Source of the DNA: Nocardia cyriacigeorgica
GTDB lineage: Bacteria > Actinomycetota > Actinomycetes > Mycobacteriales > Mycobacteriaceae
DNA length: 64,000 bases
Assembly (NCBI RefSeq): GCF_029868385.1
Contig: NZ_JARWNX010000040.1
Coordinates: forward strand, 1 to 64,000
Direction of reading: 5' to 3'
Positions 45,416-52,946 of this stretch are shown piece by piece (the first letter of the stretch is position 1; each line of letters begins with the position of its first letter). The notes under the pieces were generated by a model. That model was not told where the DNA came from. It was given only the letters and a program-made list of their open reading frames with translations, and ran no database searches. The position numbers and the translations under genes were made by a program.

Positions 45416-46984
45416 TCACCCAGCCACCGGGAACTCGACGACGAAGCGGGCGCCACCGTGCGCGGCGCCCTCGGCGCGAATGACACCGCCATGGCGTTCG
45501 ACGACGTCACGGACGATGGCCAGGCCGAGGCCCGCGCCGCCGTCATCGCGGCTGCGGGCATCGTCGAGGCGGACGAAACGCTGGAAGATGCGCTCGCGGT
45601 CGGCCTCGGGGACGCCGGGGCCGTCGTCGACGACCTCGATCACCGCGGTGCTTGCGGCGCGGTGCAGCGCCACCCGCACCGATGTCGCCGCATGTCGTTG
45701 GGCGTTGTCGATGAGGTTGCCGAGCACACGGGTGATCTGGGTCCGACTTCCGGTGACCATGACCGCCTCGTCCGGCAGCATGTAGTCGACCGGAAGGCGA
45801 TCACCCATCCGGCGGGATCGCTGTTCCCGGATCAGTGCGGTCAGGTCCACCTCGTCGGCGCGCGGCTGTTCACCCGCGTCGAGCCGGGCCAGGAGCAGCA
45901 GGTCGGCGGCCAGATGTTCGATCCGGACGGTGTCGCCGAGGACACCGTCCAGCTCGAGCAGTCCCGGATGCGCCTGTGCCACTTCGAGCTGGGTGCGCAG
46001 ACTGGCGATCGGGCTGCGCAGCTCATGCGCGGCATCGGCGATGAACCGACGCTGCCGTTCCGAGGATTTCTCCAAGGCGGCGAGGGTTTCGTTGGTGGTG
46101 GCGGCGAGCCGGGCGATCTCATCGCGTGAACGGGGTTCGGGGACCCGGCGCGAGAGATCACCGTGCATGATCTCGGCGAGTTCGCGGCGGATAGCCTCGA
46201 CCGGCCGCAGCGCCCGACGCGTGACCAGCCAGGTCACCGCGGCGACCACCGCGAGCAGCAGCGGCAGCCCGATCAGCATGGCTCGGCGTGCGTCGGCCAC
46301 CGCGCTCTCGGCGGTGTCGAGGGATGCGCCCGCGTAGATGGTGACCGGCTGCCGGTCGGGGGTGAACCCGGCGAGTGCGGCGACGCGGAAGTTCTCGGTG
46401 CCCGCGGCGTCCTCGGCGGGCAATCCGACATTCTGGAAGGCCACCTCCCCGGTGGCGGCGTCGGGTGCCGCGGTGGCGGCGAGTGTGGCGCCGGGGGCAT
46501 TCCGAGGATCGGCGACGGTTTCCGCGGCCTTCACCGGACTCTCGTCGTCCTCGTCTTCTTCCTCCTCCTCATCATCGTCGTCGTCCTCTTCTTCCTCTTC
46601 CTCTTCCTCGTCGTCTCCCTCCTCGGCGCCAGCGGCCTCCGCCGCGGTGGGCGGTGTGAACCTGGCGATCGGGCCGGGGACATGCATATCGGCATCCGCC
46701 GCGAGCACCTGCCCGTCGGCCGAAACGACCTGCGCGGGTTCGTCTTCGGGATCGGGAAACCGCAGCGCGGTGAGCGGCGTACCGGCCTCCAGCTGGGCGG
46801 CGATATCGCGGGCATTGCCTTCTGCCTGCACGCTCGCGCTCTCCACCAGGTTGTCGCGCAGCGCTGCGAGCACGATCAGACCCGTCGCCGTCAGCGCCAC
46901 GGCCACCACGGCGGTCGCGGCCGTGGTGGTGCGCGCCCGCACCGAACTCCACGGCGCGCGCCCGCGGCGCGTCTGTTCAACCAC
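45416..46984 (-). CDS. Sensor histidine kinase with acidic sensor loop
   Basis: A 522-residue HK. One TM at about 20-42, a periplasmic loop to about 235, a second TM and a HAMP domain, HisKA with FIADAAHELRSPIA and an ATPase domain with DDGPGVP and GGAGLGLAI. Residues 121-148 contain 26 Asp/Glu out of 28, an unusual acidic patch placed outside the membrane. Acidic loops in PhoQ-type sensors bind divalent cations or cationic peptides, so this may sense Ca/Mg or antimicrobial peptides. Its GTG start overlaps the response regulator stop by 8 bases. Confidence 0.9.
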   Translation of the reverse strand: MVEQTRRGRAPWSSVRARTTTAATAVVAVALTATGLIVLAALRDNLVESASVQAEGNARDIAAQLEAGTPLTALRFPDPEDEPAQVVSADGQVLAADADMHVPGPIARFTPPTAAEAAGAEEGDDEEEEEEEEDDDDDEEEEEDEDDESPVKAAETVADPRNAPGATLAATAAPDAATGEVAFQNVGLPAEDAAGTENFRVAALAGFTPDRQPVTIYAGASLDTAESAVADARRAMLIGLPLLLAVVAAVTWLVTRRALRPVEAIRRELAEIMHGDLSRRVPEPRSRDEIARLAATTNETLAALEKSSERQRRFIADAAHELRSPIASLRTQLEVAQAHPGLLELDGVLGDTVRIEHLAADLLLLARLDAGEQPRADEVDLTALIREQRSRRMGDRLPVDYMLPDEAVMVTGSRTQITRVLGNLIDNAQRHAATSVRVALHRAASTAVIEVVDDGPGVPEADRERIFQRFVRLDDARSRDDGGAGLGLAIVRDVVERHGGVIRAEGAAHGGARFVVEFPVAG

Positions 46985-47654
46985 GATCGGCCGTCAGCCG
47001 ATAGCCCGCGCCGCGAACGGTCAGGATGGTGCGGCAGGCGAAGGGCGCGTCGATCTTGCGGCGCAAGGTGCTGATGTACACCTCGACGATGTTCGGGTCG
47101 CCGTCATAGGCGAAATCCCAGACATGCTGCAAGATATCGGATTTGGACACCACCTGACCGGCCCGCACGGCCAGGTGCTCGAGCACCGCGAACTCTTTGG
47201 CGGTGAGGATCACTTCCTGGTCGCCGCGGCGACACGTGTGCGTCGCGGGATCGAGAACGAGATCACCGACGCGCAGGACCTGGGCCCCGGCGCGGGTCCG
47301 GCGGCGCAACAGGGCCCGGATGCGGGCAACGAGCACCACATAGGAGAACGGTTTGCTGAGATAGTCGTCGGCGCCGGTGTCGAGCCCCTCGGCCTCGTCG
47401 TACTCGCCGTCCTTGGCGGTGAGCATCAGGACCGGGGTGTCATCGCCCGCCGCGCGCAATGACGCGCACACCCGATAACCGTTCATTCCCGGCAGCATGA
47501 TGTCGAGGATGATCAGGTCGTAGTCGGTGGTGGTGGCCATGTGCAGTCCTTCGGCGCCGTCATGGACGACATCGACGGCGAAGCCTTCGGCGGACAAACC
47601 CTTTGCCAGTGCGAGGGCGAGACGTTTCTCGTCCTCCACGATCAGCAGACGCAT
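46977..47654 (-). CDS. OmpR-family response regulator
   Basis: A 225-residue regulator. The receiver has the acidic pocket at E7-D8, phosphorylation Asp51 and KPF at the Lys site. The winged helix ends with VEVYISTLRRKID and the GAGYRL motif. ATG 47654 is the chosen start; a GTG six bases earlier is possible. It is co-transcribed with the histidine kinase, like TcrX/TcrY or CutR/CutS. A direct repeat with an 11-base period lies upstream and is the probable binding site. Confidence 0.92.
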   Translation of the reverse strand: MRLLIVEDEKRLALALAKGLSAEGFAVDVVHDGAEGLHMATTTDYDLIILDIMLPGMNGYRVCASLRAAGDDTPVLMLTAKDGEYDEAEGLDTGADDYLSKPFSYVVLVARIRALLRRRTRAGAQVLRVGDLVLDPATHTCRRGDQEVILTAKEFAVLEHLAVRAGQVVSKSDILQHVWDFAYDGDPNIVEVYISTLRRKIDAPFACRTILTVRGAGYRLTADRG

Positions 47655-47697
47655 CAGCACAGCGTCGCAGATTCTTGCTGAAACGTCCTTAAGGTTG

Positions 47698-47715
47698 CTT
47701 CAGCTCACCTTCAGC
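47698..47715. promoter_or_regulatory. OmpR-type direct repeat CTTCAGC-N4-CTTCAGC
   Basis: Two perfect 7-base repeats with 4 bases between, an 11-base period, located between the divergent response regulator and the PepSY gene. This spacing suits side-by-side binding by a winged-helix dimer, as known for mycobacterial PhoP. It probably controls both genes. Confidence 0.65.
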
Positions 47716-47774
47716 ATTGCTTTGCCACAGTGGGAACCACATTCGGGAAGCACACCCCCACAGGAGGTCTCACC

Positions 47775-48140
47775 ATGGTCAGCATCATCCGTCGCGCCGC
47801 CACCAGTCTTCGCTGGATCCTCGTCGGCGCCGTGGTCCTGGCAGCAGTCGGCATCGGCATCGCCACGTTGACCCTCGGTGGATCGGCCGGGCACACCGTA
47901 TCGCTGGATCGCCCGATCAGCGAATGGTCGCTGGTCGCGAACCCGAGCATCGACCGGCAGGAGGCCATGAACACCGCGGCCGCGCAGGTCCCGGATGGTG
48001 TCGCGGTCTCGGCCGAGTTCGATACCGAACTCGGCGTCGCGGTCTGGGAGGTGGAGGTCCGGACTCCCGCCGGTGTGGAGTACGACGTGACCGTCGACGC
48101 GAACACCGGCAAGGTACTCGGCACCGTCGATCAGGACTGA
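47775..48140 (+). CDS. Membrane-anchored PepSY protein
   Basis: A 121-residue protein with one hydrophobic helix at about 14-36 acting as anchor or signal. The rest is a PepSY domain: SIDRQEAMNTAAAQV..., then VWEVEVRTPAGVEYDVTVDANTGKVLG, a strong match to the family pattern. PepSY proteins inhibit proteases or bind lipids at the cell surface. AGGAGG stands 7 bases before ATG 47775. It diverges from the response regulator and is the likely target of that two-component system. Confidence 0.88.
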   Translation: MVSIIRRAATSLRWILVGAVVLAAVGIGIATLTLGGSAGHTVSLDRPISEWSLVANPSIDRQEAMNTAAAQVPDGVAVSAEFDTELGVAVWEVEVRTPAGVEYDVTVDANTGKVLGTVDQD

Positions 48141-48150
48141 CGGCGCCGGA

Positions 48151-48182
48151 CGATCGGCCCGGAGGCGGCGCCGGGCCGATCG
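48151..48182. terminator. Terminator between PepSY and FabH genes
   Basis: CGATCGGCCCGG at 48151-48162 pairs with CCGGGCCGATCG at 48171-48182 around an 8-base loop, with TATTTCC just after. It lies between two converging genes. Confidence 0.75.
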
Positions 48183-48262
48183 TATTTCCCTCCGCGCGAG
48201 CGGCACTCAGCTGAGGCATCGGTCGGCAAGACCCCTCGCTGATGTGCCGCTCGTACTGCTGT

Positions 48263-49300
48263 TCAGGCGAAGGCGGGGAGTCGGACTACTTGGCCGGCAT
48301 AGGCGAGGCCTGCGCCGAAGCCCACCAGCAGTGCGGTATCGCCTGGTCGGGAGTCGCCGGAGTGGAGGAGTTGGTGCATGGCCATGGGGATGGACGCCGC
48401 GCTGGTGTTGCCGGTGTCGACGATATCGCGGGCGATGGCGACCGAGTCGGGGATGTGCAGGGCGCGGGTGAGGGCGTCGGTGATACGCATATTGGCCTGG
48501 TGCGGGACGAAGGCGTCGAGGTCGTCGACGGTGACTCCGGCGAGTGTCAGGGCATCGCGGCAGGCCTTCTCCAAAAATGTCACCGCCCAACGGAATACGG
48601 CCTGTCCGTTCATTCGGATATAGGGGCGCTCGGTGGTCCCGCCGCTCGCCTCGGCGGCGGCCACCTCGGCGAAGTACTGCTGAAAATCCTTGTCCTGTTT
48701 GATCGCCGCGGTCTGGCTGCCGTCGGATCCCCAGGCGACCGGGCCGATGCCCTCGGACTCCGACGGTCCGACGACAACCGCGCCCGCCCCGTCGGCGAAG
48801 ATGAACGCGCAGCTGCGGTCGGTGGGGTCGAGCAGATCGGAGAGTCGTTCGACCCCGATCACCAGCACATGACGCGCCTGGCCCGCGCGCACCAGATTCG
48901 CCGCGTTGGCCAGCGCATAGCAGAAGCCCGCGCAGCCAGCGGAAACATCGAACGCGGCGGTGTCGTGCATACCGAGTTCGGTGGCCACCACCGCGCCCGC
49001 CGACGGGCCGAGCACCATTTGGGACGAGGTGGCCAGGACGACGGTGTCGACCTCGTCGGCGGTCAGTCCGGCGGCGTTCAGCGCGGCACGGGCGGCAGCT
49101 GTACTCATCCCGACGATGGTCTCGTCGTCTTCCGCCCAGTGCCTGGTGGCGATGCCCGAGCGGGTGCGGATCCACTCGTCCGAGGAATCGATCCGGTCGA
49201 CGATCTCGGCATTGGGTACGACGCGGCGGGGCCGATACACCCCGAGGCCGAGTAGGGCGGCATGGGCGACCGGGGTGGCGGTGGCGATCTGGGCGGGCAC
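48263..49300 (-). CDS. Beta-ketoacyl-ACP synthase III (FabH-like)
   Basis: A 345-residue KAS III with the full triad: Cys123 in SAGCAGF, His267 in PHQANMR and Asn298 in GNTSAASIP. It would condense an acyl-CoA starter with malonyl-ACP. GTG 49300 has GAGAGG upstream. Two copies of a TGAACCGATCGGTTCA-type palindrome precede it, shared with a divergent TetR gene, so it is probably repressed by that TetR. Isolation from other fatty acid synthase genes suggests a special role rather than the housekeeping FabH. Confidence 0.9.
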   Translation of the reverse strand: MPAQIATATPVAHAALLGLGVYRPRRVVPNAEIVDRIDSSDEWIRTRSGIATRHWAEDDETIVGMSTAAARAALNAAGLTADEVDTVVLATSSQMVLGPSAGAVVATELGMHDTAAFDVSAGCAGFCYALANAANLVRAGQARHVLVIGVERLSDLLDPTDRSCAFIFADGAGAVVVGPSESEGIGPVAWGSDGSQTAAIKQDKDFQQYFAEVAAAEASGGTTERPYIRMNGQAVFRWAVTFLEKACRDALTLAGVTVDDLDAFVPHQANMRITDALTRALHIPDSVAIARDIVDTGNTSAASIPMAMHQLLHSGDSRPGDTALLVGFGAGLAYAGQVVRLPAFA

Positions 49301-49314
49301 GGGTTCCTCTCCCG

Positions 49315-49366
49315 GTGAACCGATCGGTTCACGTCGACGAAGTTCTAACATGGACCGATCGGTTCA
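49315..49366. promoter_or_regulatory. Paired TetR operators between fabH and tetR
   Basis: GTGAACCGATCGGTTCAC at 49315-49332 is a perfect palindrome. TGGACCGATCGGTTCA at 49351-49366 is the same core with one change. Centres are 35 bases apart. The pair stands between the divergent genes, and ends 21 bases before the TetR start. Confidence 0.85.
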
Positions 49367-49387
49367 ATCAAGGCTTGGAGGAATTCA

Positions 49388-49969
49388 GTGACGGCCGGAC
49401 CCCGCGCCCGACTGCTCGCCAGCACCATCGGCACGGTGCAGGAGCACGGTGTGCACGCCGCCGGGCTGAGTGAACTGCTCAAACGCAGCAATGCCTCGCG
49501 CAACTCGCTCTACCAGCACTTCCCCTCCGGGAAGGGTGAGTTGGTGGAGACGGCGGCCAGGATCGTGTCACGCCTGGTGTATTCCCACGTCAGCACCATG
49601 GCCGATGCGTTGGCGACGACATCGTCGGTGGAGGGCTGGCTCGATGATCTGTTCGGCTTCTGGCGCGGCCCCCTCGAATCCAGCGACTACCGCGCGGGCT
49701 CGTTCATGATGGCGGCCGCATTGGACGAGTCGAATCCGGCGGTCCGGTCCGCTGCGGGCCAGGCATTCGCCCAGTGGACTGCTCGTCTTGCCGAGGGCTT
49801 CGTCGGTGCGGGTATCGAACGCGCGACCGCCGGTGCGCTCGCGGGCCTGCTGCTGTCGGTGATCGAGGGCGCGATCGTGCAGAGCCGGGCACTGCGATCG
49901 GCCCATCCGTTCGACGATGCGCGCAGCCAGTTCGCGCTGTTGATGGCCGATCATCTGCCACCGAGCTGA
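49388..49969 (+). CDS. TetR-family regulator (LmrA/YxaF-like)
   Basis: A 193-residue repressor. HTH at about 8-52, ending NASRNSLYQHFPSGKGELV, characteristic of the LmrA/YxaF branch with its PSGKGEL motif. The C-terminal domain is helical. GTG 49388 has TTGGAGG upstream. Two palindromes directly upstream point to autoregulation and repression of the divergent FabH-like gene. Confidence 0.87.
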   Translation: MTAGPRARLLASTIGTVQEHGVHAAGLSELLKRSNASRNSLYQHFPSGKGELVETAARIVSRLVYSHVSTMADALATTSSVEGWLDDLFGFWRGPLESSDYRAGSFMMAAALDESNPAVRSAAGQAFAQWTARLAEGFVGAGIERATAGALAGLLLSVIEGAIVQSRALRSAHPFDDARSQFALLMADHLPPS

Positions 49970-50063
49970 CGCGGGTGCCACCCGACGATTTTCCGCCCGG
50001 TTCCACGAGTTGTCGGAATCTGCCTCCGCCCGATCGTCTAATGGGTGAAGGAGGTGAACCGGC

Positions 50064-50408
50064 ATGAAATACGTGCTGATGTTCTGCGAGACCGAGCAGT
50101 GGGAGAAGGACTGGGAGGCGATGGATCAGGCCGAGCGCGATCGCGGGTTCGGACAGGTCCAAGCGTGGTTGGCGCGGTATTCCGACCAGATCGCGCACAA
50201 TCGCAAACTGGCCGGGCCCGAGACGGCCACGACCGTCCGGCTCGACGGTGAGCGTGCCCCGCTGATCACCGATGGGCCGTTCGTGGAGGGCAAAGAGGTG
50301 GTCAGCGGGTATGTCGAGGTCGAGGTGGCCGATCTGGACGAGGCGATCGGGATGGCGCGGACATGGCCGGGATGCCCGCTGGTGGAGATCCGCCCGGTCC
50401 TGATGTGA
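50064..50408 (+). CDS. YCII-family protein (DGPF type)
   Basis: A 114-residue ferredoxin-like protein with the DGPF motif (LITDGPFVEGKE) and a GCPLVEIRPV end. YCII proteins of this type are encoded next to ECF sigma factors of group ECF42, in actinomycetes and elsewhere. Their role is unknown. Its stop overlaps the sigma factor start (GTGA), so it is co-translated with it. The ribosome site is AAGGAGG ten or so bases before ATG 50064. Confidence 0.9.
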   Translation: MKYVLMFCETEQWEKDWEAMDQAERDRGFGQVQAWLARYSDQIAHNRKLAGPETATTVRLDGERAPLITDGPFVEGKEVVSGYVEVEVADLDEAIGMARTWPGCPLVEIRPVLM

Positions 50409-51691
50409 CCGAGCCGCAGGCGGCGGCCGTGCTCGCGGAGGTGGTCCGTGAGCACAGCAGCAGACTGGCGTCGGCGCTGGTGGCCTTGCTCGGTGATTTC
50501 GCCGCCGCCGAGGATCTGGTGTCGGATGCGGTGGAGCGGGCCCTGCGAACCTGGCCGGTCGACGGTATCCCGGAGCAGCCGCGGGCCTGGCTGTTCACGG
50601 TGGCGCGGCGGCGTGGGCTGGATGTGCTGCGCCGCGAGGCGAACTACCGCGACAAGCTACGTCAGCTGCACTGGCCGGTGTACGACGAGCCCGACGATCG
50701 GCTACGGCTGATGTTCACCTGCTGCCATCCCGCCCTGTCCCGCGAGGCGCAGGTGGCGTTGACATTGCGGATGGTGTGCGGATTGAGCACGGCTCAGCTG
50801 GCGAAGGCTTTCCTCGTATCGGAATCGACGGTATCGCAACGGATCACGCGGGCGAAGCGCAAGATCGGCCAGGCGGGAATCCCCTACCGCGTGCCGGGCG
50901 ATGATGAGATCGGTGACCGCCTGACCGAGGTGCTCGCGGTCATCTATCTGCTGTTCAACGAGGGCTACCTCGCCACCGGACAGCCGGGCGCACGCGATCT
51001 GGCCGTCGACGCCGAATGGCTCGCCACCCTCACCGACCGGCTGCTGCCCGGCGAACCCGAGGTCATGGGCCTGCTCGCCCTGATCCGGCTGCACCGCGCC
51101 AGGGCGGCCGCACGCTTCGACACGGCCGGGCGGATCGTGCTGTTGCGCGACCAGGACCGTGCACGGTGGGACCGCGTGGTGATCGACCGTGCGATACAAC
51201 TGCTGACCGATGCGGGCCGACTGCGACGGCCTGGCCCGTACCAGCTACAGGCGGCGATCGTCGCATGCCATGCGGAAGCCGCGAGCTGGTCCGATACCGA
51301 CTGGCCGCAGATCCTGCTGCTCTACGACATGCTGTTGCGGTTGAACCCGTCACCGGTCATCCGGCTGCACCGTGCGGTCGCGGCCGCCCGCGTCGAAGGA
51401 GCCTCCGCCGCCTTGGCCGAGGTCGACGAGTTGGCCGCACAGCTGGCCAACTATCACCTCTTCCACGCCACCCGTGCCGAACTCCTGCGCGAACTCGGCC
51501 GCCACACCGAGGCGCGCACGGCCGACCGCCGAGCCCTCGACCTCACCAGCAACCCTGCCGAGCAGGCCGTGCTCGAGGAACGGCTCGGCCGCTCCGACCG
51601 CCCGATCGACCAGGGCGGAAATGTAGGTCACCGACAGCGCCCGCGGATGTGTGCCACCGATATCGACCGGGGCGACACGCGTTCGTGCTGA
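50405..51691 (+). CDS. ECF sigma factor of the ECF42 type
   Basis: A 428-residue sigma factor. Region 2 lies at about 15-75 and region 4 at about 105-165 (LSTAQLAKAFLVSESTVSQR). Between them is the ECF42-like signature MFTCCHPAL. The C-terminal 250 residues (from VIYLLFNEGYLAT) are the long helical extension (TPR-like, DUF6596-type) that regulates group 42 sigma factors, replacing an anti-sigma factor. No anti-sigma gene is present nearby, as expected. GTG 50405 overlaps the YCII stop. Confidence 0.9.
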   Translation: MTEPQAAAVLAEVVREHSSRLASALVALLGDFAAAEDLVSDAVERALRTWPVDGIPEQPRAWLFTVARRRGLDVLRREANYRDKLRQLHWPVYDEPDDRLRLMFTCCHPALSREAQVALTLRMVCGLSTAQLAKAFLVSESTVSQRITRAKRKIGQAGIPYRVPGDDEIGDRLTEVLAVIYLLFNEGYLATGQPGARDLAVDAEWLATLTDRLLPGEPEVMGLLALIRLHRARAAARFDTAGRIVLLRDQDRARWDRVVIDRAIQLLTDAGRLRRPGPYQLQAAIVACHAEAASWSDTDWPQILLLYDMLLRLNPSPVIRLHRAVAAARVEGASAALAEVDELAAQLANYHLFHATRAELLRELGRHTEARTADRRALDLTSNPAEQAVLEERLGRSDRPIDQGGNVGHRQRPRMCATDIDRGDTRSC

Positions 51692-51744
51692 CCACGCTGC
51701 GGGATCGCGCCGCCTACCGTGGACGAAAACCCGAAGGAGATGCA

Positions 51745-52164
51745 GTGAAGCTTCGACATATCGTGGCCGGTGTCGTGCTGGCGGGCGCGGCCCTGTGCGC
51801 CGCGCCCGCTGTCGCGTCCGCTGATGATCCGGAATTCCCGCGCAATGGCGTCATCCCGCCGGGGACCTACCACATCGTCCGGCATCCCTCGAATGTGCTC
51901 GGCTCGCCACTGGAGAACTGCGATCTGCAAGTCTTCGTGGACGGTCGATCGGTCGTACTGGCGTGTCCGACGTTCAGCCGGGCCGGGCATCAGCGGCCCG
52001 TCGGAACCGACGAAACCTATGTGACCTTCGATTTCGTACCGATCGGCCTGGATCTGCGTGATATCGACCCGCGCCAAGGCCATTGGATCGGGACGATGAA
52101 CATCGCCGACACACCTGCCGCCGCGCCCTACCCGCTGGCGGGGGTCACACTGCAACGGCGCTGA
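51745..52164 (+). CDS. Small secreted protein, unknown function
   Basis: A 139-residue protein with a Sec signal (MKLRHIVAGVVLAGAALC, cleavage near AVASADD). The mature part has a cysteine pair (ENCDLQVF and LACPTFS), likely one disulfide, and is beta-rich. GTG 51745 has AAGGAGA. It may be a target of the preceding sigma factor, 53 bases away. I do not recognise its family. Confidence 0.75.
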   Translation: MKLRHIVAGVVLAGAALCAAPAVASADDPEFPRNGVIPPGTYHIVRHPSNVLGSPLENCDLQVFVDGRSVVLACPTFSRAGHQRPVGTDETYVTFDFVPIGLDLRDIDPRQGHWIGTMNIADTPAAAPYPLAGVTLQRR

Positions 52165-52356
52165 TCAACACCCACTCTTCGGGGTGGGCGCCAGCGCACC
52201 GTCACCGCAGCCGAGGTCGAGCGCGCGGCGGTGGCCGCCGAGCCGGTCCGCGATCCAGCTGTACAGATCCGCGCCAGGCCGCAGGGGCGTGGCGGTGATG
52301 CGGCTGCCGGGCCGGAACCGCCGCGGATCGGAGTCGTAGTCGCGTTCGGTCGCCAC
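52165..52356 (-). pseudogene. Truncated SAM-dependent methyltransferase
   Basis: A 63-residue leftward frame reads RDYDSDPRRFRPGSRITATP and then RALDLGCGDGALA, motif I of class I methyltransferases, before ending within a few codons. A complete enzyme would have about 200 more residues after motif I. The break falls exactly where the secreted-protein gene ends, so the missing part seems to have been removed by a deletion or rearrangement. No ribosome site precedes the GTG at 52356. Remnant rather than active gene. Confidence 0.55.
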
Positions 52357-52448
52357 AGCGCCGGTATCGACCGATGGCCGGGCCGGAGTGGGGCCGGTGG
52401 TTTCGGTGCAGTGGCGTCGCGGCGGTCGGGCTGCACATGCGTGACCGT

Positions 52449-52946
52449 TCAGGGTCGGCCGGTCGGGGCTGAGGCGCGGCGGGTAGTGGTGCCGCTGCTG
52501 ATCAAGTCCGCCATCTCGTCGAGGGCGGTGCGGATCATCGCGCCGTAGTCGTCGTCGGGAAGGGCGTGCAGGTGGGTGCGGGCGGCGTCGACCTGCTGGC
52601 GCGCGGCGTCGAACGCGGACAGGCGGCGGTAGTTGTCGGCGAGGTTCAGGTGCAGGGACGGGAAGAATCCACGGACATCGAGGGTGGCGTCGAACTCCTT
52701 GACGCGGGCGTCGGCGAGGGTCTCTGCGGCATCCAAGGCGCGGATATCCCAGGCCAGCGCCTGCGCGGGGTCGTCGTACAGGTCGGCGAGATAGTGAGCG
52801 AGGGTGCAGCGGTGGAACGGGTCGCCGTGCGGGCCGATCTCGGTCCACAGATCGGTGAGGGTGCTGCGCGCACCTGCACCATCGCCCGCGCGGCCGCGGG
52901 TGACGGCGGCGGTGATGGCGGCCATGGTCGGATCGGGCTCGGTCAT
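52449..52946 (-). CDS. TPR-like helical protein, partner of MerR-clamp
   Basis: A 165-residue all-helical protein. Segments such as HRCTLAHYLADLYDDPAQALA and LHLNLADNYRRLSAFDAARQQ look like tetratricopeptide-type helical pairs. Its ATG overlaps the stop of the MerR-clamp fusion (ATGA) with GAGGAG just before, so both are made together. Such small TPR-like proteins often follow MerR genes of this kind in actinomycetes as I recall them, with no known function. It may bind the regulator. Confidence 0.72.
   Translation of the reverse strand: MTEPDPTMAAITAAVTRGRAGDGAGARSTLTDLWTEIGPHGDPFHRCTLAHYLADLYDDPAQALAWDIRALDAAETLADARVKEFDATLDVRGFFPSLHLNLADNYRRLSAFDAARQQVDAARTHLHALPDDDYGAMIRTALDEMADLISSGTTTRRASAPTGRP

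Noticed and set aside
46539..46626. Triplet-rich stretch as a non-coding microsatellite
   Set aside because: It is in frame within the histidine kinase, which has all other domains intact, so it codes for an acidic loop.
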